A DNA stretch of 64,000 nucleotides, taken from Pseudomonas fluorescens NCIMB 11764 (GTDB lineage: Bacteria; Pseudomonadota; Gammaproteobacteria; Pseudomonadales; Pseudomonadaceae). Under the pieces are notes generated by a model. It had not been told where the DNA came from, ran no database searches, and saw only the letters and a program-made list of their open reading frames with translations. The stretch lies in NCBI RefSeq assembly GCF_000293885.2, contig NZ_CP010945.1:4670001-4734000 (forward strand), in the 5' to 3' direction. Positions 1 to 7,732 of the stretch are shown here, piece after piece (position 1 is the first letter of the stretch; every line of letters begins with the position of its first letter). The position numbers and the translations under genes were made by a program.

Positions 1-1078
1 TCTGTCGTCCGGGGAATACTCCGTGGCGAGTGAGTCTGCAACGGCGCTGGAAATTGCGCAGAACCGCTTTGCGATTGCTTTTGCCGCTGCCGCCGCGCGG
101 GAGTACGGCATGTCTACCGACACGTTCGACCCTTCCGGGAAGATCAACGCGGCCGCCACTGAACGGGGATTGAAGCTGAACGTCAATTACGCTCAATCCC
201 TTGAACGCATTGGCGAGAAGTTCGAGATGTTTGATGCCGCGCACATGCGCGAAATCACCGGGTCCACCTATTACCACGGCGGAATCTACACCCCCGGCGC
301 AGTGATGATTCAACCCGCGCAATACATCAGGGACCTGGCAGCAGGGCTCGAAGGTAAAATCACGCTGTTCGAACGCTCTCCGATTATTGAATTGACCAAG
401 CAGGGAAGTGGCTGGAGCGCTCGTTCTGATAACGGGACGGTGTACGCGCCCAAGGTCATTCTGGGCGTTAACGGGCACATCGAAGACTTTGGCCATTATC
501 AAGGCCGCCTGTTGCACGTCTTCACTTACGCGTCCATGACGGCCGCTTACAGTGATGATGTATTCAGCAAAGAGGTGCCGGGCAAGGCCAGGTGGGCGTT
601 GTTGCCGGCGGATCCAATGGGCGCGACCGTTCGCAAGATCTCTTCAGACGGTCAATCGCGTATCGTCATCCGGACAAAGTTCACCTATGACCCGAGTATT
701 CAGGTCACTCCAGAGCGGGTAGCTGCGGTGGCCAAAGAACAGCGACATTCCTTGGATGCGCGCTTTCCCGAATTGAAATCCACTGCGTTGGAATTCAGTT
801 GGGCCGGCCGTCTGTGCCTGAGTCGAAACAGCGCGGCTGCATTTGGCGAGATTGAAGAAAACCTGTATTCGGCTTGCTGCGAAAACGGGCTGGGTACTGT
901 GAAAAGCACCCTGGCAGGTGTGATGGCTGCGGAGTTGGCATCGGGTACGCGTTCGGAGTTTCTTGATAGCTTCAGTCACGCACCTGGCCCCAGCAAACTA
1001 CCACCCCGGATAATAACGAAGCTGGGCGTCAGTTCGGTTATTCGCTGGCATGAGTTTTGGGCCGGGCGAGAAGGCTAG
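1..1078 (+). CDS. FAD-dependent oxidoreductase (DAO family), 5' end cut by window
   Basis: The frame is open from the first bases of the window, so the gene starts upstream and the FAD-binding GxGxxG segment is not visible. What remains (about 358 codons) has the DAO fold typical of amino acid and amine oxidases such as gamma-glutamylputrescine oxidase. It shows the substrate-domain motif YYHGGIYTPGAVMIQP and the C-terminal segment ENLYSACCENGLGTVKSTLAG, where the FAD isoalloxazine is normally bound. The family oxidises amines or amino acids with FAD, releasing an imine. A DMT transporter gene follows 69 bp downstream on the same strand, so the two may be co-transcribed. A GTG at 23 could be mistaken for the start, but the reading frame and family alignment continue upstream of it. 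The substrate is unknown; the neighbouring genes suggest a secondary or cyclic amine. Confidence 0.8.
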   Translation, partial: LSSGEYSVASESATALEIAQNRFAIAFAAAAAREYGMSTDTFDPSGKINAAATERGLKLNVNYAQSLERIGEKFEMFDAAHMREITGSTYYHGGIYTPGAVMIQPAQYIRDLAAGLEGKITLFERSPIIELTKQGSGWSARSDNGTVYAPKVILGVNGHIEDFGHYQGRLLHVFTYASMTAAYSDDVFSKEVPGKARWALLPADPMGATVRKISSDGQSRIVIRTKFTYDPSIQVTPERVAAVAKEQRHSLDARFPELKSTALEFSWAGRLCLSRNSAAAFGEIEENLYSACCENGLGTVKSTLAGVMAAELASGTRSEFLDSFSHAPGPSKLPPRIITKLGVSSVIRWHEFWAGREG

Positions 1079-1147
1079 CGAATTCAAGTTGTCGGCTATT
1101 GACCGACTTCAAAGTCTGATCGGAACGATCTACGAAGGAAAACTTGA

Positions 1148-2062
1148 TTGAAGAGCGACCGAACAAACAACACCGCGCACTTAACGACGCCCACCGTTAT
1201 CGCCACTCCTGGGGTCACAAGGCCCCAGCTCGGGATATTTTTATGCCTGCTTTCAATGCTGATCTTTGCCAGCCAGGACGGCATAACCAAGGTGCTGGTC
1301 AAAGACTTCCCGGTCGCCCAATTGGTCATGGTGCGTTATTGGGTGTTTGTCGTTTTTGCTCTCGGATATGCCGCCTACCAAGGTAGGGTAAAGGCGTCGT
1401 TTCGCAGTAAGCATCCCTGGCTCCAAATCCTTCGAGCGTTGCTGGCCGTGGGCGAAACCATACTGTTCGCGGTGGGGCTACGACATTTGGGCCTGGCGGA
1501 AATGCACGCGATATACGCGGTATTTCCGCTGATGACACTGGCCTTGGCGGGAGCGTTGCTTGGGGAGTTCATCGGCCTTCGGCGCTGGGTTGCTGCCGCG
1601 ATAGGGTTCACCGGCACACTGATCATCCTCCGGCCAGGCGCAGGCGTCTTTGAACTCGCGGCGCTGATTCCGCTGGTGGCTGCTTTGGCATTCGCGGTGT
1701 TCAACGTACTTACCCGCCGGATTAGCCTGCACGACTCCCTTGCTACGAACATGCTCTTTATGGCGTGTGTGGGTGCCCTGACGGTCACATTTGCAGGGCT
1801 GCCGGCATGGGTTTCTCCGACTCCAGTCCAGGGCCTCTTGATGGGGTTACTGGCATTGACGGGAGTAGTCGCACAGATTCTCTTCATTCAAGCATTGAAA
1901 TACGCAACCGCTTCTAGCTTGCAGCCTTTCAACTATGCGCTTCTGGTATTCGCCACGCTGATTGGTGTCATCGTTTTTGCCGAGCGCCCTGATACCTGGG
2001 TGTTTGTCGGCGCAGCGTTGGTGATTATCGGTGGTTTGTATGCGATCAAAGCGAAGACGTGA
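1148..2062 (+). CDS. DMT/EamA-family transporter
   Basis: A 304-residue integral membrane protein with about ten hydrophobic segments arranged as two EamA repeats, the first from about residue 30 to 155 and the second from about 165 to 300. This is the drug/metabolite transporter superfamily, which exports or imports small metabolites in the inner membrane. The start is a TTG at 1148, preceded by an AAGGA ribosome-binding site 8 bases upstream; no ATG lies near the conserved N-terminus. The first 25 residues are polar and threonine-rich and precede the first membrane segment. It follows the DAO oxidase gene and converges with the SDR operon. The substrate cannot be read from sequence; a catabolic intermediate or the amine substrate of the cluster is plausible. 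Confidence 0.85.
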   Translation: MKSDRTNNTAHLTTPTVIATPGVTRPQLGIFLCLLSMLIFASQDGITKVLVKDFPVAQLVMVRYWVFVVFALGYAAYQGRVKASFRSKHPWLQILRALLAVGETILFAVGLRHLGLAEMHAIYAVFPLMTLALAGALLGEFIGLRRWVAAAIGFTGTLIILRPGAGVFELAALIPLVAALAFAVFNVLTRRISLHDSLATNMLFMACVGALTVTFAGLPAWVSPTPVQGLLMGLLALTGVVAQILFIQALKYATASSLQPFNYALLVFATLIGVIVFAERPDTWVFVGAALVIIGGLYAIKAKT

Positions 2063-2169
2063 ACAGGTAATACAGCGTTCAACTTAATCCTCTGGAGGCC
2101 GTCTGGTTCCGGCAACCTGCAACGGAGGAGGGCAAGTGCCTTCCGCCGTCGCCGGTCAGTCTGCTTCGA

Positions 2170-2925
2170 TCAAAACGGCAGTGGCAGTTTCGCCGTTCGC
2201 CCCCCATCCACCACCAGCACCTGCCCGGTGATGAAGGCCGACGATTCGGAGGCCAGGAAAACGACTGTCCCGCCCACATCCGCCGGTAATCCGGTACGCC
2301 CGACCGGGTGAAGGCGCAGGAGTGCCTGGCGCGCCGCACGCGGATCGGCTTGAGCGGAAAGGTATGCATCACTCAACTCGGAATTTATCCATCCCGGAGC
2401 AATGGCATTGCAGCGAATGCCATCTCGGCCGAGATCGATGGCCAAGGCTCGGGTCAGCCCATGGATACCCGCCTTGGAGGCACAGTACGCGGCATGTTCA
2501 GGGTTGGCGCCTAACCCTTCGATCGACCCGATGTTGATGATGCTGCCACCGCCTCGCTGACGCATCTGAGGCACCAACGCCTTGCACAGGAATGCTGGCG
2601 CTCGCAGATTGACAGCCATCATGCGATCCCAGTCCTGCTCGGTCATATCATCGATGGACTTTTCGAACATGAACCCGGCGTTGTTAACCAATACATCGAC
2701 TCCGCCAAGCTGCTCCTGGGCGACCTGAGCAATCAAACTCGGAGTCTCCATCGAAGCGAGATCAGCCTCGACGAAATAGACTTGAGGGTGATTTTGCAAG
2801 TCGGCGTCCAGTGCCTGGCGCTGAGCGATCAACACAGAAGCGCCTGCCTCCAGCAATTGTTCGGTGATGCCGCGGCCAATCCCTCTGCCGCCCCCGGTCA
2901 CCACCACATTTTTACCGTTGAGCAT
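2170..2925 (-). CDS. SDR-family oxidoreductase
   Basis: A classical 251-residue short-chain dehydrogenase. The N-terminal NAD(P)-binding motif TGGGRGIG is at about residues 11-18, the NNAG motif at about 87, and the catalytic Ser...YxxxK is visible as IGSIEG and YCASK. The C-terminus carries the usual GQVLVVDGG motif. These enzymes interconvert alcohols and ketones with NAD(P)H in the cytoplasm. The ATG at 2925 has an AGGAG site that overlaps the end of the upstream SDR gene; the gap is 12 bp, so the two form an operon. The substrate is unknown. Its location beside amine-oxidation genes suggests a hydroxylated catabolic intermediate. Confidence 0.85.
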   Translation of the reverse strand: MLNGKNVVVTGGGRGIGRGITEQLLEAGASVLIAQRQALDADLQNHPQVYFVEADLASMETPSLIAQVAQEQLGGVDVLVNNAGFMFEKSIDDMTEQDWDRMMAVNLRAPAFLCKALVPQMRQRGGGSIINIGSIEGLGANPEHAAYCASKAGIHGLTRALAIDLGRDGIRCNAIAPGWINSELSDAYLSAQADPRAARQALLRLHPVGRTGLPADVGGTVVFLASESSAFITGQVLVVDGGRTAKLPLPF

Positions 2926-2937
2926 CGCAACCTCTCC

Positions 2938-3705
2938 TTAGCCGGATACCGGCTTCGCGCCTGTGACTTCTACCGTTTCACCGGCGATGTACCTGGCCTC
3001 GTCGGACGCCAGAAATGCGATGACATCCGCAATGTCTTCAGGCTCGGCGATGCGGCCTAATGGCACGCTCTTGTTCAGTTCCTGTACGGCTTTGTCGGGA
3101 TCCAGGCCTCGACGCTCAAAGCCGCTGCGTATCATCGGGGTATTGATTTCGTGCGGGCACACGGCGTTGACACGGATGCCCAAAGGGGCGCAATCGCGGC
3201 CCAGATTCTTGGTTAAAGCCGCGACGGCCCCTTTGCTTGTGCAATACGCCACATGGGCTGGACCGGGATAAATGCCCCAGACAGATGATGTGTTGACGAT
3301 TGCGGCGCCTGGGCGATTTTTCATGTGCGGTATCGCGGCACGGCAGATGAAGAACACTGCATTCAGGTTTACGCCCATGGCGTCAAACCACATGTCGTCA
3401 GTCGTTTCCTCAATCGTGCCACGGGGAATAATGCCGGCATTGTTCAATACGATGTCGATTCCCGAAAAGATATCGACGGCAGTTTGGACAATCGCCTCGC
3501 AATATTCCTTACGGCGTAAGTCGCCAGCCACGTAATGCACTTCAGCGCCCAGGTCACGGACTTTGGCGGATATAGATTTGCAACCGGCTTCATCAAGATC
3601 AGATAACACAAGCTTTGCGCCTTCTCGGGCGAACAATAATGCTAACGCCTGTCCGACGCCCCCGGCAGCGCCGGTGATGATGACCACTTTATTATTAAAC
3701 TTCAT
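2938..3705 (-). CDS. SDR-family oxidoreductase
   Basis: A 255-residue classical short-chain dehydrogenase and first gene of the two-gene SDR operon. It shows TGAAGGVG (about residues 11-18), NNAG, the catalytic serine in NTSSVWG, and YCTSKGA supplying Tyr and Lys. The C-terminus GETVEVTGAKP is a diverged form of the usual V(D/T)GG end. It is only distantly like its downstream partner, so the pair probably acts on successive or different hydroxyl groups rather than being a recent duplication. It is divergent from the TetR-type regulator gene, with an AT-rich 200-bp promoter region between them that carries several inverted repeats. Confidence 0.85.
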   Translation of the reverse strand: MKFNNKVVIITGAAGGVGQALALLFAREGAKLVLSDLDEAGCKSISAKVRDLGAEVHYVAGDLRRKEYCEAIVQTAVDIFSGIDIVLNNAGIIPRGTIEETTDDMWFDAMGVNLNAVFFICRAAIPHMKNRPGAAIVNTSSVWGIYPGPAHVAYCTSKGAVAALTKNLGRDCAPLGIRVNAVCPHEINTPMIRSGFERRGLDPDKAVQELNKSVPLGRIAEPEDIADVIAFLASDEARYIAGETVEVTGAKPVSG

Positions 3706-3790
3706 GACACCTACCTATTGTTTTTTTCGGTAGAGCCATTATTTGGTTTCATTGGTTCTAATCGTCCAGCAACTTTTTTATAGGGGCAAA

Positions 3791-3815
3791 GATAACTTTT
3801 TGTTATCTAAAAGTT
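3791..3815. promoter_or_regulatory. Overlapping inverted repeats upstream of the SDR operon
   Basis: GATAAC-TTTTT-GTTATC (3791-3807) is a perfect inverted repeat. It overlaps a second one, AACTTTT (3794-3800) with AAAAGTT (3809-3815). They sit in the AT-rich divergent region about 90 bp upstream of the SDR operon start. They could be an operator for another regulator; they do not match the GTACA-type sites assigned to the local TetR protein. Confidence 0.4.
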
Positions 3816-3910
3816 GGAATCCGCTGGTAATCAAAAGTGACCCGTCGTACGGCTCGGGCGGTATTCATTGAGGCAGTCCGTTGTGAGACCGAATGCGAAT
3901 CATCGTCTAA

Positions 3911-3964
3911 AAAATGTACACTGCTGTACATGCCGTGTACGCCGCGGCCCCTGAGGTGTACAGT
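3911..3964. promoter_or_regulatory. GTGTACA half-site cluster upstream of the TetR gene (probable autoregulatory operator)
   Basis: Four GTAC-centred elements lie within 54 bp: AAAATGTACAC (3911-3921), TGTACA (3925-3930), GTGTAC (3935-3940) and AGGTGTACAGT (3954-3964). The outer two match the arms of the perfect inverted repeat at 7615-7658 (AAATGTACAC and GGTGTACATT). They lie directly before the TetR start codon at 3998, which supports both that start and autoregulation. The regulator assignment is inference. Confidence 0.5.
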
Positions 3965-3997
3965 AGGGAAGAATTCTTAAATGAAGGTGCAACCCGA

Positions 3998-4705
3998 ATG
4001 TCACAGACAGGAAGGGCGAAAACCAAAGCGCAGGATGCAGGCTGGCGAGGGTCCGTCGATGGTTGGCTGGATGCTGCCTACGATGCTCTTAAAGAGTCGG
4101 GAGTGGAGGCTGTGCGGGTGATGCCGCTGGCCAAACGCTTGAACTTGTCTCGCACCAGCTTCTATTGGTTCTATGAAGATCGGGAACAGCTGCTGGCGGC
4201 GCTCCTCGCTCGATGGCGGGACAAGAACACCGGCGGTATGGTCAGCCAATGTGAGAGTTATGCGGAAAGTATTTCCGAAGCGATTCTCAACGTCTTCGAG
4301 TGCTGGGTGAACCCCGAGCTGTTCGATTCACAGTTCGAATTTGCCGTGCGCAGCTGGGCGCTGCAATCGGACGAAGTCAAAGCTGAAATCGCTCTGGCCG
4401 ATGAGGCACGGATGAATGCCCTGGCCGCGATGTTCCGACGGTTTGGCTACGACGCCGAGGGGGCTGACGTTCGGGCCAGGACGATCTACCTCACGCAGAT
4501 CGGCTACATCTCCATGAAAACCAATGAAGATATTGTCGTTCGATTCAGACGGATTCCTCAGTACGTGAGCGTGTTTACCGGCAAAGTACCGAAGAGGCGC
4601 GAGCTGGACCGCTTTTATGGAAAGTTCGGCTACGCAGAAAAAGAACCCGGCGTTTTCGTCCCCTTGGTCGAGACATTCGAGGAATCCACTGCCGATGGAG
4701 AATAG
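3998..4705 (+). CDS. TetR/AcrR-family transcriptional regulator
   Basis: A 235-residue one-component regulator. The N-terminal helix-turn-helix spans about residues 20-70, with the TetR-like segment LAKRLNLSRTSFYWFYEDREQLL; the C-terminal ligand domain is helical and lacks an obvious family name. The frame is open further upstream, but I place the start at the ATG at 3998 because a GAAGG site precedes it and the upstream part is filled with repeated GTACA operator-like elements. The stop overlaps the start of the pyrroline-5-carboxylate-reductase-like gene by 11 bp, so the two are translationally coupled. It probably represses itself and the divergent 5525-7561/7733-8722 promoter in response to the pathway substrate; this is inferred from shared sites. 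Confidence 0.8.
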   Translation: MSQTGRAKTKAQDAGWRGSVDGWLDAAYDALKESGVEAVRVMPLAKRLNLSRTSFYWFYEDREQLLAALLARWRDKNTGGMVSQCESYAESISEAILNVFECWVNPELFDSQFEFAVRSWALQSDEVKAEIALADEARMNALAAMFRRFGYDAEGADVRARTIYLTQIGYISMKTNEDIVVRFRRIPQYVSVFTGKVPKRRELDRFYGKFGYAEKEPGVFVPLVETFEESTADGE

Positions 4706-5471
4706 AACGCTGGGCATCATTGGCGGCACCGGCTGGCTCGGGCGTGCAATTGCCGAGGCGCTCCTTGATAACGGTTTCATCAAGCCTGACCATTTGTTGA
4801 TCTCGAACCGCTCCGGCATCAGTACCTTCGAGCCTGGTGTGAAGCTGCTGTCCGACAATCAACAGTTGGTGAACCTCAGCGATATTGTCGTGCTGTCCAT
4901 CCGGCCGGAGCAGTTTCGTGAACTGCAGATCAACGCCCGCGGCAAGCGAGTGATTTCTCTGATGGCCGGCGTTCCGGCGGCAGCCATCAGCGCGGCCACC
5001 GGTGCGGATGAAATAGTGCGGGCCATGCCGAATGCGGCCGTGGAAATCAGACAGTCGTACACGCCCTGGTACTGTGTCGGAAACTTTTTTGAGCGCGATC
5101 GCAACTGGGTGCAGCGACTGTTCGAGTGCGTAGGCTCGGCGGACGAAGTGCCTGATGAAGACTGCATTGATTACCTCAGCGCGTTGTCCGGGACTGGGCC
5201 GGCCTTTCCGGCAATGTTGCAAATGGCACTGACTAATCAGGCGGTGGCTGCGGGAATTCCTCTTGCCATCGCGCAGCGCGCTGCACAAGGCGTAGTAGTG
5301 GGGGGCGGCCAGATGCTTGCCCGCCGCGATCCGCGGCAAATGATCGAGTCGTTGATGGCTTATCGTGGCGTGACGGCCGCAGCGCTGCAGTCGATGGCCG
5401 ATCAGGATATCGAATCCATTGTGGGGCGAGCAGTAAAGGCTGGCGCTGAGGTTGCGCGGCGGGGAATGTAG
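4695..5471 (+). CDS. Pyrroline-5-carboxylate reductase family protein
   Basis: A 258-residue NAD(P)-dependent reductase of the ProC family. The N-terminal Rossmann motif GIIGGTGWLG is at about residues 7-16, and the C-terminal dimerisation/substrate domain carries LSGTGPAFPAML and a glycine-rich segment near residues 160-210. ProC proteins reduce cyclic imines such as 1-pyrroline-5-carboxylate to proline. It is somewhat shorter than housekeeping ProC (about 270). Being fused into an operon with a TetR regulator indicates a dedicated catabolic or interconverting role rather than proline biosynthesis. The start is the ATG at 4695 with GAGGAA upstream, inside the end of the regulator gene. Confidence 0.75.
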   Translation: MENRTLGIIGGTGWLGRAIAEALLDNGFIKPDHLLISNRSGISTFEPGVKLLSDNQQLVNLSDIVVLSIRPEQFRELQINARGKRVISLMAGVPAAAISAATGADEIVRAMPNAAVEIRQSYTPWYCVGNFFERDRNWVQRLFECVGSADEVPDEDCIDYLSALSGTGPAFPAMLQMALTNQAVAAGIPLAIAQRAAQGVVVGGGQMLARRDPRQMIESLMAYRGVTAAALQSMADQDIESIVGRAVKAGAEVARRGM

Positions 5472-5489
5472 CTGGGGCAGGGGACATAC

Positions 5490-5520
5490 AGTGAAGGCCC
5501 GCTGAAGGGCCTTCACTTTT
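5490..5520. terminator. Bidirectional Rho-independent terminator
   Basis: An 11-bp perfect stem, AGTGAAGGCCC (5490-5500) and GGGCCTTCACT (5507-5517), with a 6-base loop and a T run on the + side. It lies between the convergent ProC-like gene and the flavin demethylase-like gene, four bases from the latter's stop codon, and can serve both. Confidence 0.85.
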
Positions 5521-5524
5521 GGAC

Positions 5525-7561
5525 TTAGATTTCTTTCACCAGGCGCAAAGCGTCGTAGATGGCTGCGTGGGTGTTGCGAGCAGACACGGCGTCGCCGATC
5601 CGGAACAGCTGGAAGCGCCCTTCAGGATTGGTGACGATGTTCTGTGCCGTGCCGGCGATCAGGTCATGCTGCTCTACCGCGCCGCCATTGGTGGAGAGAG
5701 GACGCAGGTCGAAGTACAAATCGTCCAGGGGAAGGGTGCCGTGGTTGACGACAACCTGATCGACCACACGCTGCTTGTGGACCTTTCCGTAATCGCTGCC
5801 AAAGGTTGCAACGAGCCCGCCATCACGTTTTTCCACGGTATCGACCCGGTAGGTGACGGTGAAGGTGACGTCCAGGTCCTGCAGGCTTCGCATGTAGGGC
5901 ACCAGATTCATAGCCATGACTTCAGGTGCAAACGAGCGGTCGGGGGTGACGATTTCGACTTTCGCACCGCTTTGCGCGATGACCTCGGCAGCCTGCAGGG
6001 CAGCATGGTCGCCAGCATCGTCGAAGATCAGTACGTTGCGACCGGGCTTGATGTCGCCGGAAATGATGTCCCAGGTTGAAACCACGAGTTCGTTGCCTTT
6101 GCGCAGCACCTCGGTATCAGGCAGGCCGCCGGTCGCAACGATGACCACGTCGGGCTCGAAGGCTTGCACAGTGTCGGCTTCGGCCCAGGTGTTGAAGTGG
6201 AACTTCACCCCCAGCCGCTCGCATTGCGCCATGCGCCAATCAATGATGCTGATCATCTCACGACGACGTTCGCTCAACGCCGTCAGACGAATCTGCCCGC
6301 CTGGTTGGTCAGCCGCCTCAAGCACTGTTACCTCATGGCCGCGCTCACCGGCGACCCGCGCCGCTTCCAGCCCGGCAGGGCCGGTACCGACCACCAGAAC
6401 CTTGCGCTTGACGGCGGCTTTGGGAATGTCATGTGGCATGGTGGTTTCCCGACCCGTCGCTGCGTTGTGAATGCAGTAGGCCGCGCCGCCCTGATAGATG
6501 CGATCCAGGCAATAGTTGGCGCCCACGCACGGGCGAATGTCTTCTTCGCGCTTCTCGATGATTTTGCGCACGATGTGCGGATCGGTCATGTGCGCGCGGG
6601 TCATGCCCACCATGTCCACTTTGCCCGAGGCGATCGCGTAGCGCGCGGTGGCCACGTCAGGAATCTTGGCCGCGTGAAAGGTCGGAAAGCCTGTCGAGGA
6701 ACGGATCTCGCCTGCGAAGTCGAGATGGGGTGAGTTGCGCATACCCTGGATCGGGATGACATCAGTCAGGCCGGCGTCTGTATCGATGTGACCACGCACG
6801 ACATTCAGGAAGTCGACCAGTCCGCTGTCCTTGAGCATGTGAGAAACCTGCATGCCCTCGCTGGCAGTGAAACCACCGGGCAATTCTTCATCACCGGTGT
6901 AACGAACTCCCAGTAGAAAGTCTTCGCCTACCCGCTGACGTATGCCACGCAAGACGTCGAAGGTAAAACGCATGCGGTTTTCCAGCGAGCCGCCGTAAGG
7001 GCCGTCGAGGTCATTGGTCAACGGCGACCAGAACTGGTCCATCAAATGCCCGTAAGCCTGGAGTTCCAGACCATCGAGGCCTGCGGCCTTCATGCGTTCC
7101 GCGGCGTCTACATAGTCCTTGATGATCCGCTCGATGTCCCATTCCTCCATTTTCTTCGGGAAGGAGCGGTGCGAAGCCTCGCGACGGTGTGACGGCGACA
7201 CCACCGGTAACCAGTCGGCCTTGTCCCAGCGGGTGCGACGGCCCAGGTGAGTCAACTGGATCATCACTGCCGCGCCATGTTCGTGGCATTCATCGGTCAG
7301 GTCCTTCAACCATCCGACTACTTCGTCCTTGTAGGCGAGCACATTGTTGAACACCGGCGGACTGTCTCGGGATACGGCAGCGGAGCCGGCAGTCATGGTC
7401 AGGGCGACACCGGCCTTGGCGCGCTCCACGTGGTAGGCGCGATAGAGATCCTTGGGCATGCCGTCCACAGGGTAGGCCGGTTCATGGGAGGTGGTCATGA
7501 TCCGGTTTCTGAGGGTCAGATTCTTGATTTTATAGGGTTGCAGCAAGGGATCGCTGGACAT
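5525..7561 (-). CDS. FMN/FAD/FeS oxidoreductase of the dimethylglycine/N-methylproline demethylase type
   Basis: A 678-residue protein of the old-yellow-enzyme/2,4-dienoyl-CoA reductase architecture. It has an FMN TIM barrel (about residues 10-340), a cysteine segment CVGANYCLDRIYQGGAAYC for the FeS cluster, and a C-terminal nucleotide-binding half with VVGTGPAGLEAARVA (about 390-405). The second cysteine of the usual CxxCxxxC is alanine. I recall CVGA..YC as typical of the DgcA (dimethylglycine) and StcD (N-methylproline) demethylases rather than dienoyl-CoA reductase, so N-demethylation of an N-methyl amine is the best guess. I use the ATG at 7561, preceded by GGAG; the frame remains open upstream but through the operator and promoter. 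It is divergent from the 2OG oxygenase gene. Confidence 0.8.
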   Translation of the reverse strand: MSSDPLLQPYKIKNLTLRNRIMTTSHEPAYPVDGMPKDLYRAYHVERAKAGVALTMTAGSAAVSRDSPPVFNNVLAYKDEVVGWLKDLTDECHEHGAAVMIQLTHLGRRTRWDKADWLPVVSPSHRREASHRSFPKKMEEWDIERIIKDYVDAAERMKAAGLDGLELQAYGHLMDQFWSPLTNDLDGPYGGSLENRMRFTFDVLRGIRQRVGEDFLLGVRYTGDEELPGGFTASEGMQVSHMLKDSGLVDFLNVVRGHIDTDAGLTDVIPIQGMRNSPHLDFAGEIRSSTGFPTFHAAKIPDVATARYAIASGKVDMVGMTRAHMTDPHIVRKIIEKREEDIRPCVGANYCLDRIYQGGAAYCIHNAATGRETTMPHDIPKAAVKRKVLVVGTGPAGLEAARVAGERGHEVTVLEAADQPGGQIRLTALSERRREMISIIDWRMAQCERLGVKFHFNTWAEADTVQAFEPDVVIVATGGLPDTEVLRKGNELVVSTWDIISGDIKPGRNVLIFDDAGDHAALQAAEVIAQSGAKVEIVTPDRSFAPEVMAMNLVPYMRSLQDLDVTFTVTYRVDTVEKRDGGLVATFGSDYGKVHKQRVVDQVVVNHGTLPLDDLYFDLRPLSTNGGAVEQHDLIAGTAQNIVTNPEGRFQLFRIGDAVSARNTHAAIYDALRLVKEI

Positions 7562-7604
7562 CGTGGTGCGCTCCAAAGTGGGCTTCATCAGGCTTGGCCA
7601 CTTG

Positions 7605-7633
7605 AAATTAGGACAAATGTACACCTGTGTCAA
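7605..7633 (-). promoter_or_regulatory. Sigma-70 promoter for the flavin demethylase-like gene
   Basis: On the - strand TTGACA (7633-7628) and TAATTT (7610-7605) are separated by 17 bp, a good -35/-10 pair. One arm of the 18-bp inverted repeat fills the spacer and the -35, the usual geometry for repression by a TetR-type protein. Confidence 0.65.
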
Positions 7634-7658
7634 CGCTTGGTGACACAGGTGTACATTT
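7615..7658. promoter_or_regulatory. Perfect 18-bp inverted repeat operator between divergent genes
   Basis: AAATGTACACCTGTGTCA (7615-7632) and its exact reverse complement TGACACAGGTGTACATTT (7641-7658) are separated by 8 bp. The repeat lies in the 171-bp region between the divergent demethylase-like and 2OG oxygenase genes and covers the promoter of the former. The outer GTGTACA elements recur upstream of the TetR gene at 3911-3964, which points to that protein as the binder. Confidence 0.75.
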
Positions 7659-7732
7659 TGCTTGCGTGCCAAAAAATCCAGGATTAACATCCGTCAAAAC
7701 CAAGACCGACTTGTTTGGATAGGAGAGGGCAC

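Noticed and set aside
3914..3997. Longer start of the TetR gene at 3914
   Set aside because: The extra 28 codons are made of repeated GTACA operator-like elements; the ATG at 3998 is better placed.
7562..7690. Longer start of the demethylase-like gene at 7690
   Set aside because: The extra 43 codons would translate the promoter and the 18-bp inverted repeat.
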